This document shows, in pieces, positions 53,126 through 62,004 of a stretch of DNA of 64,000 nt. The position numbers and the translations under genes were made by a program. The notes under the pieces are model-generated. The model ran no database searches, was not told where the DNA came from, and saw only the letters and a list, made by a program, of their open reading frames with translations. The stretch is from Cohnella nanjingensis (GTDB lineage Bacteria; Bacillota; Bacilli; Paenibacillales; Paenibacillaceae): assembly GCF_014212125.1 (NCBI RefSeq), contig NZ_JACJVP010000004.1:62001-126000 (forward strand), given 5' to 3'. Positions within the stretch are counted from its first letter, which is position 1; the number at the start of each line of letters is the position of its first letter.

Positions 53126-53824
53126 TCAATCGGCCGTCCGATAGCCCACGCCGCGCACCGTCACGATGTATTGCGGGTCTTTGGGATCGTCGCCGAGCTT
53201 GCGGCGCAAGCTCTTGATATGGACGTCAATCGAATTGCTGCCGCCGAAGTAATCGTCGCCCCAGAGCTTCTCCATGAGATCCTGGCGGGACAGCACTGCG
53301 CCTCGAGATGCGAGCAGCGCGCGCAGAAGGTCGAACTCCGTCTTGGTCAGATCGATGCGCTTGCCGTCCTGGATGACGGTGATGCGCTTCAAGTCGATCC
53401 GGATGTCCTTGAGGAGCAGCTCGTCCGGCGTCGTCGGGAGCACGCTCTTGCCCGCCAGTTCCTCGATCGCCGTCACGATCGCCGGCAGATCGCCGGGCCA
53501 TCCCGCGAGATGGCTACCGGCCGGCAGATCGGCGGGCGGCTCTTCGCCGACCAGATAGAGCACGGGCGCTTGGAGCGTCCCGAAGCCCGCGGCCGGCACG
53601 GGCTCGAACGGCGCGATCGTCCGGTCCGCGATGAGCAGATCGATCGGCAGCGCGGACAGCACGGACTCCTGCGCCTGGTGGAAAACCAGGACGTCGTAGC
53701 AGCGCATCGTCATCTCCGCGATGAGCGGCTGCAAGCGAGCCGGGTAGGGACTAATGACGACGACGCGGCGCGTCGTGTCGCAGAAAGCGCCGATCATTTC
53801 ATTTTCTTGTTCGATGCTCTGCAT
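53126..53824 (-). CDS. OmpR/PhoB-type regulator with atypical receiver
   Basis: 232 aa. C-terminal OmpR winged helix (~130-232) is intact: DLTKTEFDLLRALLASRGAVLSRQDLMEKLW, SNSIDVHIKSLRRKLG, VRGVGYRTAD. The N-terminal ~120 residues look receiver-like (VVVISPYPARLQPLIAEM, IDLLIADRT) but lack the acidic pair normally after beta-1; one Asp remains at the phosphoacceptor position. So phosphorylation is doubtful. ATG with AAGGGGG 10 bp upstream; overlaps perR by 31 bp (an alternative ATG nine codons later overlaps perR by ATGA). No histidine kinase follows. Confidence 0.87.
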   Translation of the reverse strand: MQSIEQENEMIGAFCDTTRRVVVISPYPARLQPLIAEMTMRCYDVLVFHQAQESVLSALPIDLLIADRTIAPFEPVPAAGFGTLQAPVLYLVGEEPPADLPAGSHLAGWPGDLPAIVTAIEELAGKSVLPTTPDELLLKDIRIDLKRITVIQDGKRIDLTKTEFDLLRALLASRGAVLSRQDLMEKLWGDDYFGGSNSIDVHIKSLRRKLGDDPKDPQYIVTVRGVGYRTAD

Positions 53825-54195
53825 TCGGCGCATACCCCCTTGAACAACAGCTGCTCTTCGGTAATCTCGTATCCGGTCTCGGCGGCGATGCGGTCCAGCC
53901 ATTCCTTCGGCGAAGCCGTCATCACTTCGTCTACCTTGCCGCAGGAGACGCACACGATGTGCTGATGGTCCTCCACGCGCGCGTCGTAGCGGCTCGCGTT
54001 CCCTTCCAGCTTCAGCTCGTGGATCAAGCCTTCATCGGTCAAATAACGCAGCGAGTTGTAGACCGTCGCGTACGCCACCGAGCTGCCGTTCGTCTTGAGC
54101 CGGTCGATGATATCGGCGGCCGTCGGATGATCCTCGGACGCCATGACGATCTCGTAGATCATTTTACGCGGAGCGGTTAATCCTTTGCGCGTCAT
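53794..54195 (-). CDS. perR: PerR-type peroxide-sensing Fur-family repressor
   Basis: 133 aa. DNA-binding part ~1-75 (AYATVYNSLRYLTDEGLIHEL). Regulatory metal ligands of PerR are conserved: His in HPTAADI, Asp in SRYDARV, His-x-His in DHQHIVC and Asp in GKVDEV. Structural zinc site: CVSC and CAEC. In PerR, H2O2 oxidises the Fe-binding His and releases DNA. Transcribed from a promoter overlapped by its own putative box; co-transcribed with the atypical regulator. Confidence 0.88.
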   Translation of the reverse strand: MTRKGLTAPRKMIYEIVMASEDHPTAADIIDRLKTNGSSVAYATVYNSLRYLTDEGLIHELKLEGNASRYDARVEDHQHIVCVSCGKVDEVMTASPKEWLDRIAAETGYEITEEQLLFKGVCAECRASNKKMK

Positions 54196-54212
54196 CGTGT
54201 GCCCCTCCTCTT

Positions 54213-54256
54213 TTTAGATTTAGTTTAAGTTTACCTCTTGGTCGGGGTTCAGTCAA
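54213..54256 (-). promoter_or_regulatory. perR promoter and overlapping PerR-type operator
   Basis: TTGACT and TAAACT separated by 17 bp (54228-54256), with TTTAGATTTAGTTTAAG (54213-54229) covering the -10 end and start site. This differs from the trxB box in two positions, suggesting autoregulation and a shared regulon. Confidence 0.7.
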
Positions 54257-54390
54257 CCCGGCATTCGCCTGGTCCGCAACCTGTACCGAGCTTCGCCTCC
54301 GCGATTCTGACGAGCTTGCAAACAGCGGCCGCTGCGCATAGCCTTCGGATGTCGGCGTCGTCCCCCGTACCCATCCAATGCCGTCAACGC

Positions 54391-54427
54391 TAAAGAAAGC
54401 CTCCCGGACGCATACCGGGAGGCTTTG
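54391..54427 (-). terminator. Terminator of the molybdopterin oxidoreductase gene
   Basis: Perfect 12-bp stem AAAGCCTCCCGG / CCGGGAGGCTTT with an 8-nt loop, then CTTTA on the minus strand. Confidence 0.85.
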
Positions 54428-54437
54428 CCATGATGCA

Positions 54438-56507
54438 TTATGTGGCGAGCTCCTCGCGGGGAGCGACCGCGCGCTCCACCTGCACCCGCCCGGAGAAGAA
54501 GACGGCACCGCCGCCCATGTCGGCCAGCCGGTCGGGCGTCAGCGCGTTCACCGCCCGCTTGGCGCCCGGCGCGTCGGCCCACAGGCCTTGGCTGACGACG
54601 ACGCCCGGCAGGACGTCTTCGCCGATGGCGGCCGTCAGCTCCACTTCGCCGCGCGCGTTCCAGACGCGCACCGTCTCCCCGTCCGCGATCCCAAGCCCCG
54701 CCGCGTCCGCCGCGTTCATGTGCAGCTTCGGCGTCCGCTCCAGCTTCGCATGCTTCTCGTTCTGCGAAAACGTGGAGTTCAGGAAGTTGTGGTTCGGCCC
54801 CGGGATGAAGCGGTACGGCCACTGCGCTTCGTCTTGCTCCAAGAGCGGCGTATACGTCGGCAGCGGCGGATAGCCCTTGCGCGCCATCGTCGCCGAATAC
54901 AGCTCGATCTTGCCGCTCGGCGTAGGCAGCCTCCCCGGGAACAGCGGCTTCACGTCGGCCTTCACGTACTGTCGCTCGACGAGCGCTTCGTAGGTCACGC
55001 TATCGTAGGCATGGTTGCGCGGGTTGTCCACCGCATGTCGGATGAGCGCCTCTTCGCTGTCTTGCAGCGCCGGCTCTTCGTACCCCATGCCCTTGGCCAG
55101 CAGACGGAACACTTCGACGTTGGACTTGCTCTCGCCATACGGCGCGACGACCGGCTGCTGGATCTGAATGTAATGATGCCAGTAAGAATGATACAGATCG
55201 GTATTCTCGAACGCCGACGTCGCCGGCAGTACGATGTCCGCGTACTTGGCGGTCTCGGTCAGGAACAAGTCGTGAACGACCGTGAACAGGTCCTCGCGCG
55301 AGAGTCCCTCCCGCACCTTGTTCGCTTCCGGCGCGACGACGGCCGGGTTCGTGTTGTAGACATAGAGCGAACGGACCGGCGGATCGAGCTCCAACAGCGC
55401 GCTGCCGAGCCGGTTCATGTTCACGGAGCGGGCCTTGCCCTGACGCAGATCCGGACGCTCCAGCGCCCTCGCGTTATGCTGCACGTAGCCGCCGTTGCCC
55501 TTGATCGCGCCGCCGCCGGGGTGGAGCCACTGTCCGGTCAATGCCGGAAGGCAGGCGATGGTGCGGATGCACATGCCGCCGTTGTCGTGATGCTGAATGC
55601 CGTTGCCGATGCGGATGAAGGACGGCGTCGTGCCGCCGTAGAGCCGGGCGAGCTTCACGATATCCGCTGCCGGAACGCCCGTAATCCCGGATACCGTATC
55701 CGGATCGTAGGCCTTCACATGCTCGCGTAGCTCTTCGCAGCCGACGGTATATTCGGCCAGGAATTTCTCGTCCGTCAGCCCTTCCGCGTACAGCACGTGC
55801 ATGAGGCCCAGCGCCAATGCCGTATCCGTGCCCGGCTTGAGCGGAATGAACCAGTCCGCCCACTTGCCCGTCCGGTTGCGGTGCACGTCGATGACGACGA
55901 TCTTCGCGCCGTTCTTGCGGGCTTTCTCCGCGATCGTGACCTGGTGCATATTCGTGCTGACGGCGTTAATGCCCCAGAAGACGAACAGCTTCGCGTGCTC
56001 GGTCTCCTCGGGATTCGTGCCGAAGCTGCCGCCCATCGTGTACCGGTAGCCTTCGGTGCCCGCCGCTTCGCAGATCGTCTGCTCCAGCTCGCTCGCGCTC
56101 ATCCGGTTGAAGAAGCGCCGGTCCATTCCTTCGGTGCCGATGCGGCCCATGTTGCCGTAGAAGCTGTAGGGCAGGATCGACTCGGGGCCTTCGGAGGCGA
56201 TGAGCGCCTTCCAGCGGCCGGTGATCGCCTCGATCGCTTCCGCCCACGCGATCGGCTCGAAGCGGCCTTCGCCCTTCGGGCCGACCCGCTTCAGCGGCGT
56301 CGTCAGCCGCTTGGGATCGTAGATGCGCTCGGCCATATGCCGAACCTTGTTGCAGATCGCGCCTTGGGTAACGGGATGATCGGGGTCGCCCTCGATCTTT
56401 ACGATGCGGCCCTCTTCCTTGTGCACGAGCAGGCCGCATTGGTCCGGGCAATCGAGCGAGCAGACGGACGGAAATACGCCGGTAGGATCATTTAAGTAGT
56501 CTTTCAT
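54438..56507 (-). CDS. Molybdopterin-dependent oxidoreductase (YoaE/YyaE-like)
   Basis: 689 aa, DMSO reductase superfamily. N-terminal 4Fe-4S ligands Cys16, Cys20, Cys24 and Cys52 (VCSLDCPDQCGLL ... GAICNK). Molybdopterin regions ~60-560 (YSFYGNMGRIG, FWGINAVSTNMHQ, RIGNGIQHHDNGG), then the C-terminal MopB domain (~575-689, HMNAADAAGLGIADGETVRV). No Tat signal, so cytoplasmic. Related B. subtilis YoaE/YyaE are called formate-dehydrogenase-like without proven substrate. No electron-transfer subunit or cofactor gene is nearby. ATG with AAAGGAG upstream. Confidence 0.9.
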   Translation of the reverse strand: MKDYLNDPTGVFPSVCSLDCPDQCGLLVHKEEGRIVKIEGDPDHPVTQGAICNKVRHMAERIYDPKRLTTPLKRVGPKGEGRFEPIAWAEAIEAITGRWKALIASEGPESILPYSFYGNMGRIGTEGMDRRFFNRMSASELEQTICEAAGTEGYRYTMGGSFGTNPEETEHAKLFVFWGINAVSTNMHQVTIAEKARKNGAKIVVIDVHRNRTGKWADWFIPLKPGTDTALALGLMHVLYAEGLTDEKFLAEYTVGCEELREHVKAYDPDTVSGITGVPAADIVKLARLYGGTTPSFIRIGNGIQHHDNGGMCIRTIACLPALTGQWLHPGGGAIKGNGGYVQHNARALERPDLRQGKARSVNMNRLGSALLELDPPVRSLYVYNTNPAVVAPEANKVREGLSREDLFTVVHDLFLTETAKYADIVLPATSAFENTDLYHSYWHHYIQIQQPVVAPYGESKSNVEVFRLLAKGMGYEEPALQDSEEALIRHAVDNPRNHAYDSVTYEALVERQYVKADVKPLFPGRLPTPSGKIELYSATMARKGYPPLPTYTPLLEQDEAQWPYRFIPGPNHNFLNSTFSQNEKHAKLERTPKLHMNAADAAGLGIADGETVRVWNARGEVELTAAIGEDVLPGVVVSQGLWADAPGAKRAVNALTPDRLADMGGGAVFFSGRVQVERAVAPREELAT

Positions 56508-56637
56508 GCCGCAGCTCCTTTCGCGTTGCGTCCATTTTATCACAAGGCCGCGCGTTGCGGCGACCATGGGCTGCCGGGCACGCTTCCCTCCAATGCCGCC
56601 TCCAATCCGCAACAGGCTCTTGAAGTCCTTATATGCG

Positions 56638-56672
56638 AAAAAGCTGCCTCCGCGTTGTCGCGGGACAGCTTC
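56638..56672 (-). terminator. Terminator after the kdp region
   Basis: Minus strand AAGCTGTCCCGCG-acaa-CGCGGAGGCAGCTT followed by TTTC, 16 bp after the 36-aa peptide gene. Confidence 0.85.
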
Positions 56673-56687
56673 TCCTAGTCGTTCCTT

Positions 56688-56798
56688 TTACGATATAGAC
56701 GCCGCCAATCGGTACCATCCCCACAACAGCAGCAGCGGCAAGCCGCAGACGATCGTCAGGCCGATGACGAACGCCTTGTCTCCGTATGCTTTCTTCAT
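56688..56798 (-). CDS. 36-aa single-pass membrane peptide
   Basis: MKKAYGDKAF, then one hydrophobic helix ending in LLLLWGWYRL. GGAGGGAAGAG directly before ATG gives a near-ideal ribosome site. It lies 164 bp after the kdpD-like gene and ends at a strong terminator, so it may be the last gene of the kdp transcript. No family recognised. Confidence 0.6.
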   Translation of the reverse strand: MKKAYGDKAFVIGLTIVCGLPLLLLWGWYRLAASIS

Positions 56799-56962
56799 CT
56801 CTTCCCTCCGGCGGCAGTCGTCGTTCTCCCTCTATGAAACGATGCAGCGCCCGGCAAGGTTGCAGGGCGATTCGTAACGCGGCGCGACCCGTAACCCGGC
56901 ACGGTCAACATGCAGCGCGAGCCGCGGCGGCGACTCGGACGCCAGACCGCGAGCCGGGACGG

Positions 56963-59278
56963 CTATCGCCTCAAGTCCGCGACCACGAGCACATCCATAT
57001 GCCGGCCGTCCCGAAGGATCGCCTTCACCGCCGAACGGCGGAACGGAAGGATACGCCAGCCGCGGCCGGGCTGGCCGAGGATGAGCTGCGTGCTGCGGCA
57101 GGCGTTGGCCCGCGACAGCAGCGTCTGCGGCACCTGCCGCCGCGACGGGACGCGGAGCGTCTCGAACCGTCCGCCGAGCCGGTTCGTCAGCTCCGCGAGC
57201 GCTTCGAGCCGCCGCTCGTCGGACGCGGGCAGTGCCGGACCGGCATGGGCGTACACCGCCCGCCACTCCGCCTTCAGCCGATGCGCGATCCGAAAGCCGC
57301 GCCGGATAAGCCGCTCGGCGTTCTCGCTCGTCGTCACGGCGACGAAGATGCTCTCCCGCCGCCCCCAACCGCCGCGGAGCGACCCGTTCCGTTCCCAAGC
57401 TTCCAGCCGTTCGTCCACGTCGTCCGCGATCTCGCGGAGCGCAAGCTCCCGCAGCGCGATCAGATTCCCCGTGCGGAAAAAATGCCCCAGCGCCTGCTCG
57501 ACCTTCTCCATCGCATAGATCTTGCCCTCGCGCATGCGCTCCTGCAGCGCCTTGGGCGCGACGTCGATCAGCTCGACCTCGTCCGCCAGGCGCAGCATGC
57601 GGTCCGGCACCGTCTCTCGCACGCGAACGCCGGTAATCTGCTCGACGGCGTCGTTCAAGCTCTCCAGATGCTGGACATTCACGGTGGAGACGACTGAGAT
57701 GCCGGCTTCGAGGATCTCCAGCACGTCCTCATAGCGTTTCTTGTTGCGGCTGCCCGGCACGTTCGTATGGGCCAGCTCGTCGATCAGCACGACCTCGGGA
57801 TTGCGCGCGAGGATGGCCGGCACGTCCATCTCTTCCAGCGACGTCCCGCGATAGGCAACGGTTGCCTGCTCCAGGAGCGGCAGCGCGCCGATCTGGGCGC
57901 GGGTCTCCTCGCGGCCGTGCGTCTCCAGCAGTCCGATGACCGCGTCGATGCCTTTGCGCAGCATGTCGTTGCCTTCCCGCAGCATCGCGTACGTCTTGCC
58001 CACGCCCGGGGCGGCGCCTACGTACACTTTGAACCGTCCGCGCCGGATGCGGCCGATCTTCCGTTCGACTTCCTGCTCGCTCAGCCGCTTGTAGGGGATC
58101 GCCGGCTCGCCCCGCGTTCTCGTGGGGAGAATCCGCTCGCCCTCCTGATCGGCGCGGTCCGCGACGAAGAAGACGTCCACGCCTTCGATCTTGCGCAGCA
58201 CGCCGTTCACGATCGAGCCCTTGCGCCATTCCTGCCAGCGGCTCATCTTCGAGTGACCGAGCACGATCCGCGTCGCGCCCTGCCGGACGGCATAACCCAC
58301 CAGCGCGCCGGCCAGCCTGCGGCGTCCCGGCATAGGCAGCTCTTCGAAGCGCGCGTTCACCTTGTCCGCGAGCTTCATGACGGAGCGTTTGAACGCCGCC
58401 GCTTCCTTCGCGAGCGGCTTCGCGGCATTCGCGAAGGAGACGACGAGCAGCTCGCCGTTCAGCCTCCTCGCGATCTGCTGCCCTCTGCGGATATAGATGG
58501 AGCCGTTCCAATGGTACTGGGCCGACACCAGGATCCGCTCCGTCGCGCCGGAGGGGCCTACGAGCCCTTCCGATTCCCGGTGCCGCTCCAGTGAGTCGTT
58601 CACGTCCTCGGCCATCATGCGGAGCGCCAGCTCGCGCAGCTTGCCCAGCTGGCCTCTGCGCATGCGCTTGGCGTCGGCGTCCTTCAGGTTGCAGAGATGC
58701 CCTTCGTCCAGCCGCTTCAGGATCGTCTCCGGCGACACGTCGATGAGGCGGACTTCGTCCGCCCCTTCGACCGCCTCGGCGGACACCGTCTCCCGCGTCT
58801 CGATGCCGGTGAGCTTCTGCGCCAGCTCGGTAACGCCCTCGATCTCATAGACGTTCACCGTCGTGAGGACGCTGATGCCTCGCCCGATCAGCTGCCGGAT
58901 ATCGCCCAGCCGGGTCGGGTTCGCCGCGTCCGGACGGTTCCGGTGCGCGAGGCCGTCCACGAGGACAACCTCCGGGTTGCGGGCCAGGATCGCCTCCATG
59001 GCGAGGTCCTTCCGCTCCTCGCCATCCCGGAGCCAATGAATGCTCGGGATCCGCTCCAGCCCTTCCAGCTGCGCCATCGTCTCCGGCCGCCGCATCGTCG
59101 ATACGGCGCACGTCACGACGTCGACGCCCTGCGCCTTCAGCGCGTGGCCTTCGCGCAGCATGTGATACGTCTTGCCCGCGCCGCCGACGGCCCCGATATA
59201 GATCTTGAGCCGGCCCCGGTGCAGCTTGAAGATCGCGTGCAGCATCTCTTCCGGGGTTTTGCGCCGGTAGTCTTCCAT
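56963..59278 (-). CDS. Kinase-less tandem KdpD sensor protein
   Basis: 771 aa built of two consecutive KdpD N-terminal modules, each a KdpD P-loop domain followed by a USP-like domain (about 1-375 and 395-771). Module 2 has intact Walker A (GAAPGVGKTYAML) and the KdpD signature IDELAHTNVPGSRNKKRYED. Module 1 has GAVGGAGKT and VDGLAHRNRPD: the Walker-B Glu is lost. The membrane, GAF and histidine-kinase parts of KdpD are absent and no kdpE follows. Truncated KdpD proteins occur in other bacteria, and the USP domain of S. aureus KdpD binds c-di-AMP; a role in controlling Kdp transport is inferred. 38 bp after kdpC. Confidence 0.88.
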   Translation of the reverse strand: MEDYRRKTPEEMLHAIFKLHRGRLKIYIGAVGGAGKTYHMLREGHALKAQGVDVVTCAVSTMRRPETMAQLEGLERIPSIHWLRDGEERKDLAMEAILARNPEVVLVDGLAHRNRPDAANPTRLGDIRQLIGRGISVLTTVNVYEIEGVTELAQKLTGIETRETVSAEAVEGADEVRLIDVSPETILKRLDEGHLCNLKDADAKRMRRGQLGKLRELALRMMAEDVNDSLERHRESEGLVGPSGATERILVSAQYHWNGSIYIRRGQQIARRLNGELLVVSFANAAKPLAKEAAAFKRSVMKLADKVNARFEELPMPGRRRLAGALVGYAVRQGATRIVLGHSKMSRWQEWRKGSIVNGVLRKIEGVDVFFVADRADQEGERILPTRTRGEPAIPYKRLSEQEVERKIGRIRRGRFKVYVGAAPGVGKTYAMLREGNDMLRKGIDAVIGLLETHGREETRAQIGALPLLEQATVAYRGTSLEEMDVPAILARNPEVVLIDELAHTNVPGSRNKKRYEDVLEILEAGISVVSTVNVQHLESLNDAVEQITGVRVRETVPDRMLRLADEVELIDVAPKALQERMREGKIYAMEKVEQALGHFFRTGNLIALRELALREIADDVDERLEAWERNGSLRGGWGRRESIFVAVTTSENAERLIRRGFRIAHRLKAEWRAVYAHAGPALPASDERRLEALAELTNRLGGRFETLRVPSRRQVPQTLLSRANACRSTQLILGQPGRGWRILPFRRSAVKAILRDGRHMDVLVVADLRR

Positions 59279-59316
59279 TCGCTTCGCGCCCCTCTCAGGA
59301 CCGGTATCCTTCGCGT

Positions 59317-59925
59317 CTACTTCGCCAGCAGCGCTCGGAGCGCCAGATTGAGCTCCAGCACGTTGACCCGCGGTTCTCCGAATACGCCGAGATCGCGCCC
59401 GGCGGTATGCGCGTCGACCAACTGACCTAATTGCTCGGGGGAGATGCCCGTCAGCTTGCTGATCCGGGGGATCTGCACCTGCGCGGATTCGGGTGAGATG
59501 TGCGGATCGAGCCCTGACGCGGAGTTCGTGAGCAGGCTGATCGGTACCCGGTCGACCGGCACGTCCGGGTTGGCCGCTTTCCAGGCGTCAATCGACGCTT
59601 GGGTCCGATTCAGCAGTTCCGGATTGGAAGGCCCGTAGTTGTTCGACCCGGACGCCTCCGCTTGGTAGGAGATGCTCGATACGCGGCCCTGGAAGTACTT
59701 GGGGTCCGCGAAGTTCTGGCCGATCAGCGCGGAGCCGACGACATGGCCTTCAGCGTCCTTGACGAGGCTGCCGTTGGCCTGATGGGGCATGATCGCCTGC
59801 GCGATCCCCGTCGTCGCGAGGGGATAGACGATGCCGCAGATCAGGATGAAGACGATACCCGCCCGCAGCGCGATCCACAAGGTCGAGATGCCGGAGGGGC
59901 CGGACGCGTTGGATGCTTGATTCAT
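59317..59925 (-). CDS. kdpC: Potassium-transporting ATPase subunit C
   Basis: 202 aa. One N-terminal membrane helix (~18-40, [18 protein letters not shown]) and an external domain with [33 protein letters not shown] and the C-terminal [10 protein letters not shown], all KdpC marks. Stabilises the KdpFABC complex and couples ATP use to K+ uptake. 30 bp after kdpB. Confidence 0.97.
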   Translation of the reverse strand: MNQASNASGPSGISTLWIALRAGIVFILICGIVYPLATTGIAQAIMPHQANGSLVKDAEGHVVGSALIGQNFADPKYFQGRVSSISYQAEASGSNNYGPSNPELLNRTQASIDAWKAANPDVPVDRVPISLLTNSASGLDPHISPESAQVQIPRISKLTGISPEQLGQLVDAHTAGRDLGVFGEPRVNVLELNLALRALLAK

Positions 59926-59955
59926 AGCGATATCCTTCCTTTCGGGATGACGGGA

Positions 59956-61986
59956 TTAGATCCACAGATGAACGACGAGATCGATGATCTTGATGCCGAC
60001 GAACGGAGCGACGATCCCGCCCAAGCCGTAGACGAACAGGTTGCGGGAGAGCAGCTTGGCGGCGCTCATCGGGCGATAAGCGACCCCCTTCATCGCGAGC
60101 GGGATGAGCAGCGGGATGATGACGGCGTTGAAGATGAGCGCCGACAGGATCGCCGACAGCGGCGAGCCCAGATGCATGACGTTCAGCGCGCGCATCTCCG
60201 GGACCGCCAGGATGAACATGGCGGGAATGATCGCGAAGTATTTGGCGATGTCGTTCGCGATGCTGAACGTCGTCAGCGCGCCGCGCGTCATGAGCAGCTG
60301 CTTGCCGATGGAGACGACCTCGATAATCTTGGACGGGTCCGAATCGAGGTCCACCATGTTCGCGGCTTCCTTGGCCGCCGTCGTCCCGCTGTTCATTGCG
60401 AGTCCGACATCGGCCTGAGCGAGCGCCGGCGCGTCGTTCGTCCCGTCGCCGGTCATCGCGACGAGCTTGCCTTCGGCTTGCTCGCGCCGGATGACCTCGA
60501 TCTTGTCTTCGGGCTTGCTCTCGGCGATGAAGTCGTCGACGCCCGCCTCGCGGGCGATCGTCGCGGCGGTAAGCGGATTGTCGCCGGTGCACATGATCGT
60601 CTTGATGCCCATCTTGCGCAGCTGCTCGAAGCGTTCGCGCATGCCGGGCTTCACGGTGTCCTTCAAGTAAATCAGGCCGAAGATGGCGTTGTCTACCGCG
60701 ACGGCGAGCGGCGTGCCGCCTTCGGTCGCGATGGCGTCGCTCTTGGCGTCCAGATCGGCCGGGATCGTCCCGCCTTGGGCGGCGACCCACCTTTTGACCG
60801 CGTCGACGGCGCCTTTGCGGACTTGCCGGCCGTCCTTCAGTTCGATGCCGCTCATCCGGGTCTCCGCCTTGAATTCGACGAACGTCCCGTCTGCGGCGAT
60901 CGTCTCGTCGTAGCGCAGCGAATCCCTCTTCATCAATTCCAGCACGGAGCGCCCTTCCGGCGTCTCGTCGCGCAGGGACCCGATCGCCGCCCAAGCCGCC
61001 ACCTCCGCCTCGTCGCGCCCGCCGACCGGGGTGAACGCGCTCGCCATTCGATTCCCGTACGTGATCGTTCCCGTCTTGTCGAGGATCATCGTGTTGATGT
61101 CGCCCGCCGCTTCGACCGCCTTGCCGGACATGGCCAGCACGTTGAACTGGGTGACCCGGTCCATCCCCGCGATCCCGATGGCGGACAAGAGTCCGCCGAT
61201 GGTCGTGGGGATAAGGCACACCAGCAGCGCGATCAACACGGGCACCTGCAGCTCGATGCCGACGAACTTCGCGATCGGGGAGAGCGTGACGACGACGATC
61301 AGGAAGATGATCGTCAGACTCGTCAGGAGCGTGTTCAGCGCAAGCTCGTTCGGCGTCTTCTGCCGTTTCGCCCCTTCGACTAGGGAGATCATGCGGTCGA
61401 TGAACGACTCGCCGGGATCCGAGGTGATCCGGACGACGATGCGGTCGCTGACGACGCGCGTGCCGCCTGTGACGGAGCCGAAGTCTCCGCCCGCTTCCTT
61501 GATGACGGGCGCGGACTCCCCCGTGATGGCCGATTCGTCTACCGACGCAAGGCCTTCTACGACTTCGCCGTCGCCGGGGATCGTCTCCCCTTGGGCGACG
61601 ACGACGACGTCTCCTTTGCGCAGCTCCGTCGAAGCGATTCGTTTGATGCCGCTGCCGACGACCTTGTTCGCCGAGATCTCGTTTTTCGTCTTCTTCAGCG
61701 CGCTGGCTTGGGCCTTCCCCCGGCCTTCGGCCAGCGCTTCCGCAAAGTTCGCGAACAGCACGGTGAAGAGCAGGATGAGGAACACCGTCAGATTGAATCC
61801 GACGTCGTCCCGGGTGCCGAAGTACCCGGGGAACACCGTCATGAGCAGCACGACCAGCGTGCCGGCTTCCACGACGAACATGACCGGATTTTTCATCATC
61901 GTGACGGGATTTAACTTGACGAAGCTATCCTTCAGCGCTTGCACGGCCATCGGGCCGGTCAGCATCGATTTGCGTGTCGTATTCAT
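59956..61986 (-). CDS. kdpB: Potassium-transporting ATPase subunit B
   Basis: 676-aa P-type ATPase. Phosphorylated Asp in [14 protein letters not shown] (~307), TGES actuator motif in [18 protein letters not shown] and [18 protein letters not shown] hinge. Hydrolyses ATP to drive high-affinity K+ import with KdpA. 18 bp after kdpA. Confidence 0.98.
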   Translation of the reverse strand: MNTTRKSMLTGPMAVQALKDSFVKLNPVTMMKNPVMFVVEAGTLVVLLMTVFPGYFGTRDDVGFNLTVFLILLFTVLFANFAEALAEGRGKAQASALKKTKNEISANKVVGSGIKRIASTELRKGDVVVVAQGETIPGDGEVVEGLASVDESAITGESAPVIKEAGGDFGSVTGGTRVVSDRIVVRITSDPGESFIDRMISLVEGAKRQKTPNELALNTLLTSLTIIFLIVVVTLSPIAKFVGIELQVPVLIALLVCLIPTTIGGLLSAIGIAGMDRVTQFNVLAMSGKAVEAAGDINTMILDKTGTITYGNRMASAFTPVGGRDEAEVAAWAAIGSLRDETPEGRSVLELMKRDSLRYDETIAADGTFVEFKAETRMSGIELKDGRQVRKGAVDAVKRWVAAQGGTIPADLDAKSDAIATEGGTPLAVAVDNAIFGLIYLKDTVKPGMRERFEQLRKMGIKTIMCTGDNPLTAATIAREAGVDDFIAESKPEDKIEVIRREQAEGKLVAMTGDGTNDAPALAQADVGLAMNSGTTAAKEAANMVDLDSDPSKIIEVVSIGKQLLMTRGALTTFSIANDIAKYFAIIPAMFILAVPEMRALNVMHLGSPLSAILSALIFNAVIIPLLIPLAMKGVAYRPMSAAKLLSRNLFVYGLGGIVAPFVGIKIIDLVVHLWI

Positions 61987-62004
61987 ATCCGTTTCCCCTC
62001 TTCG

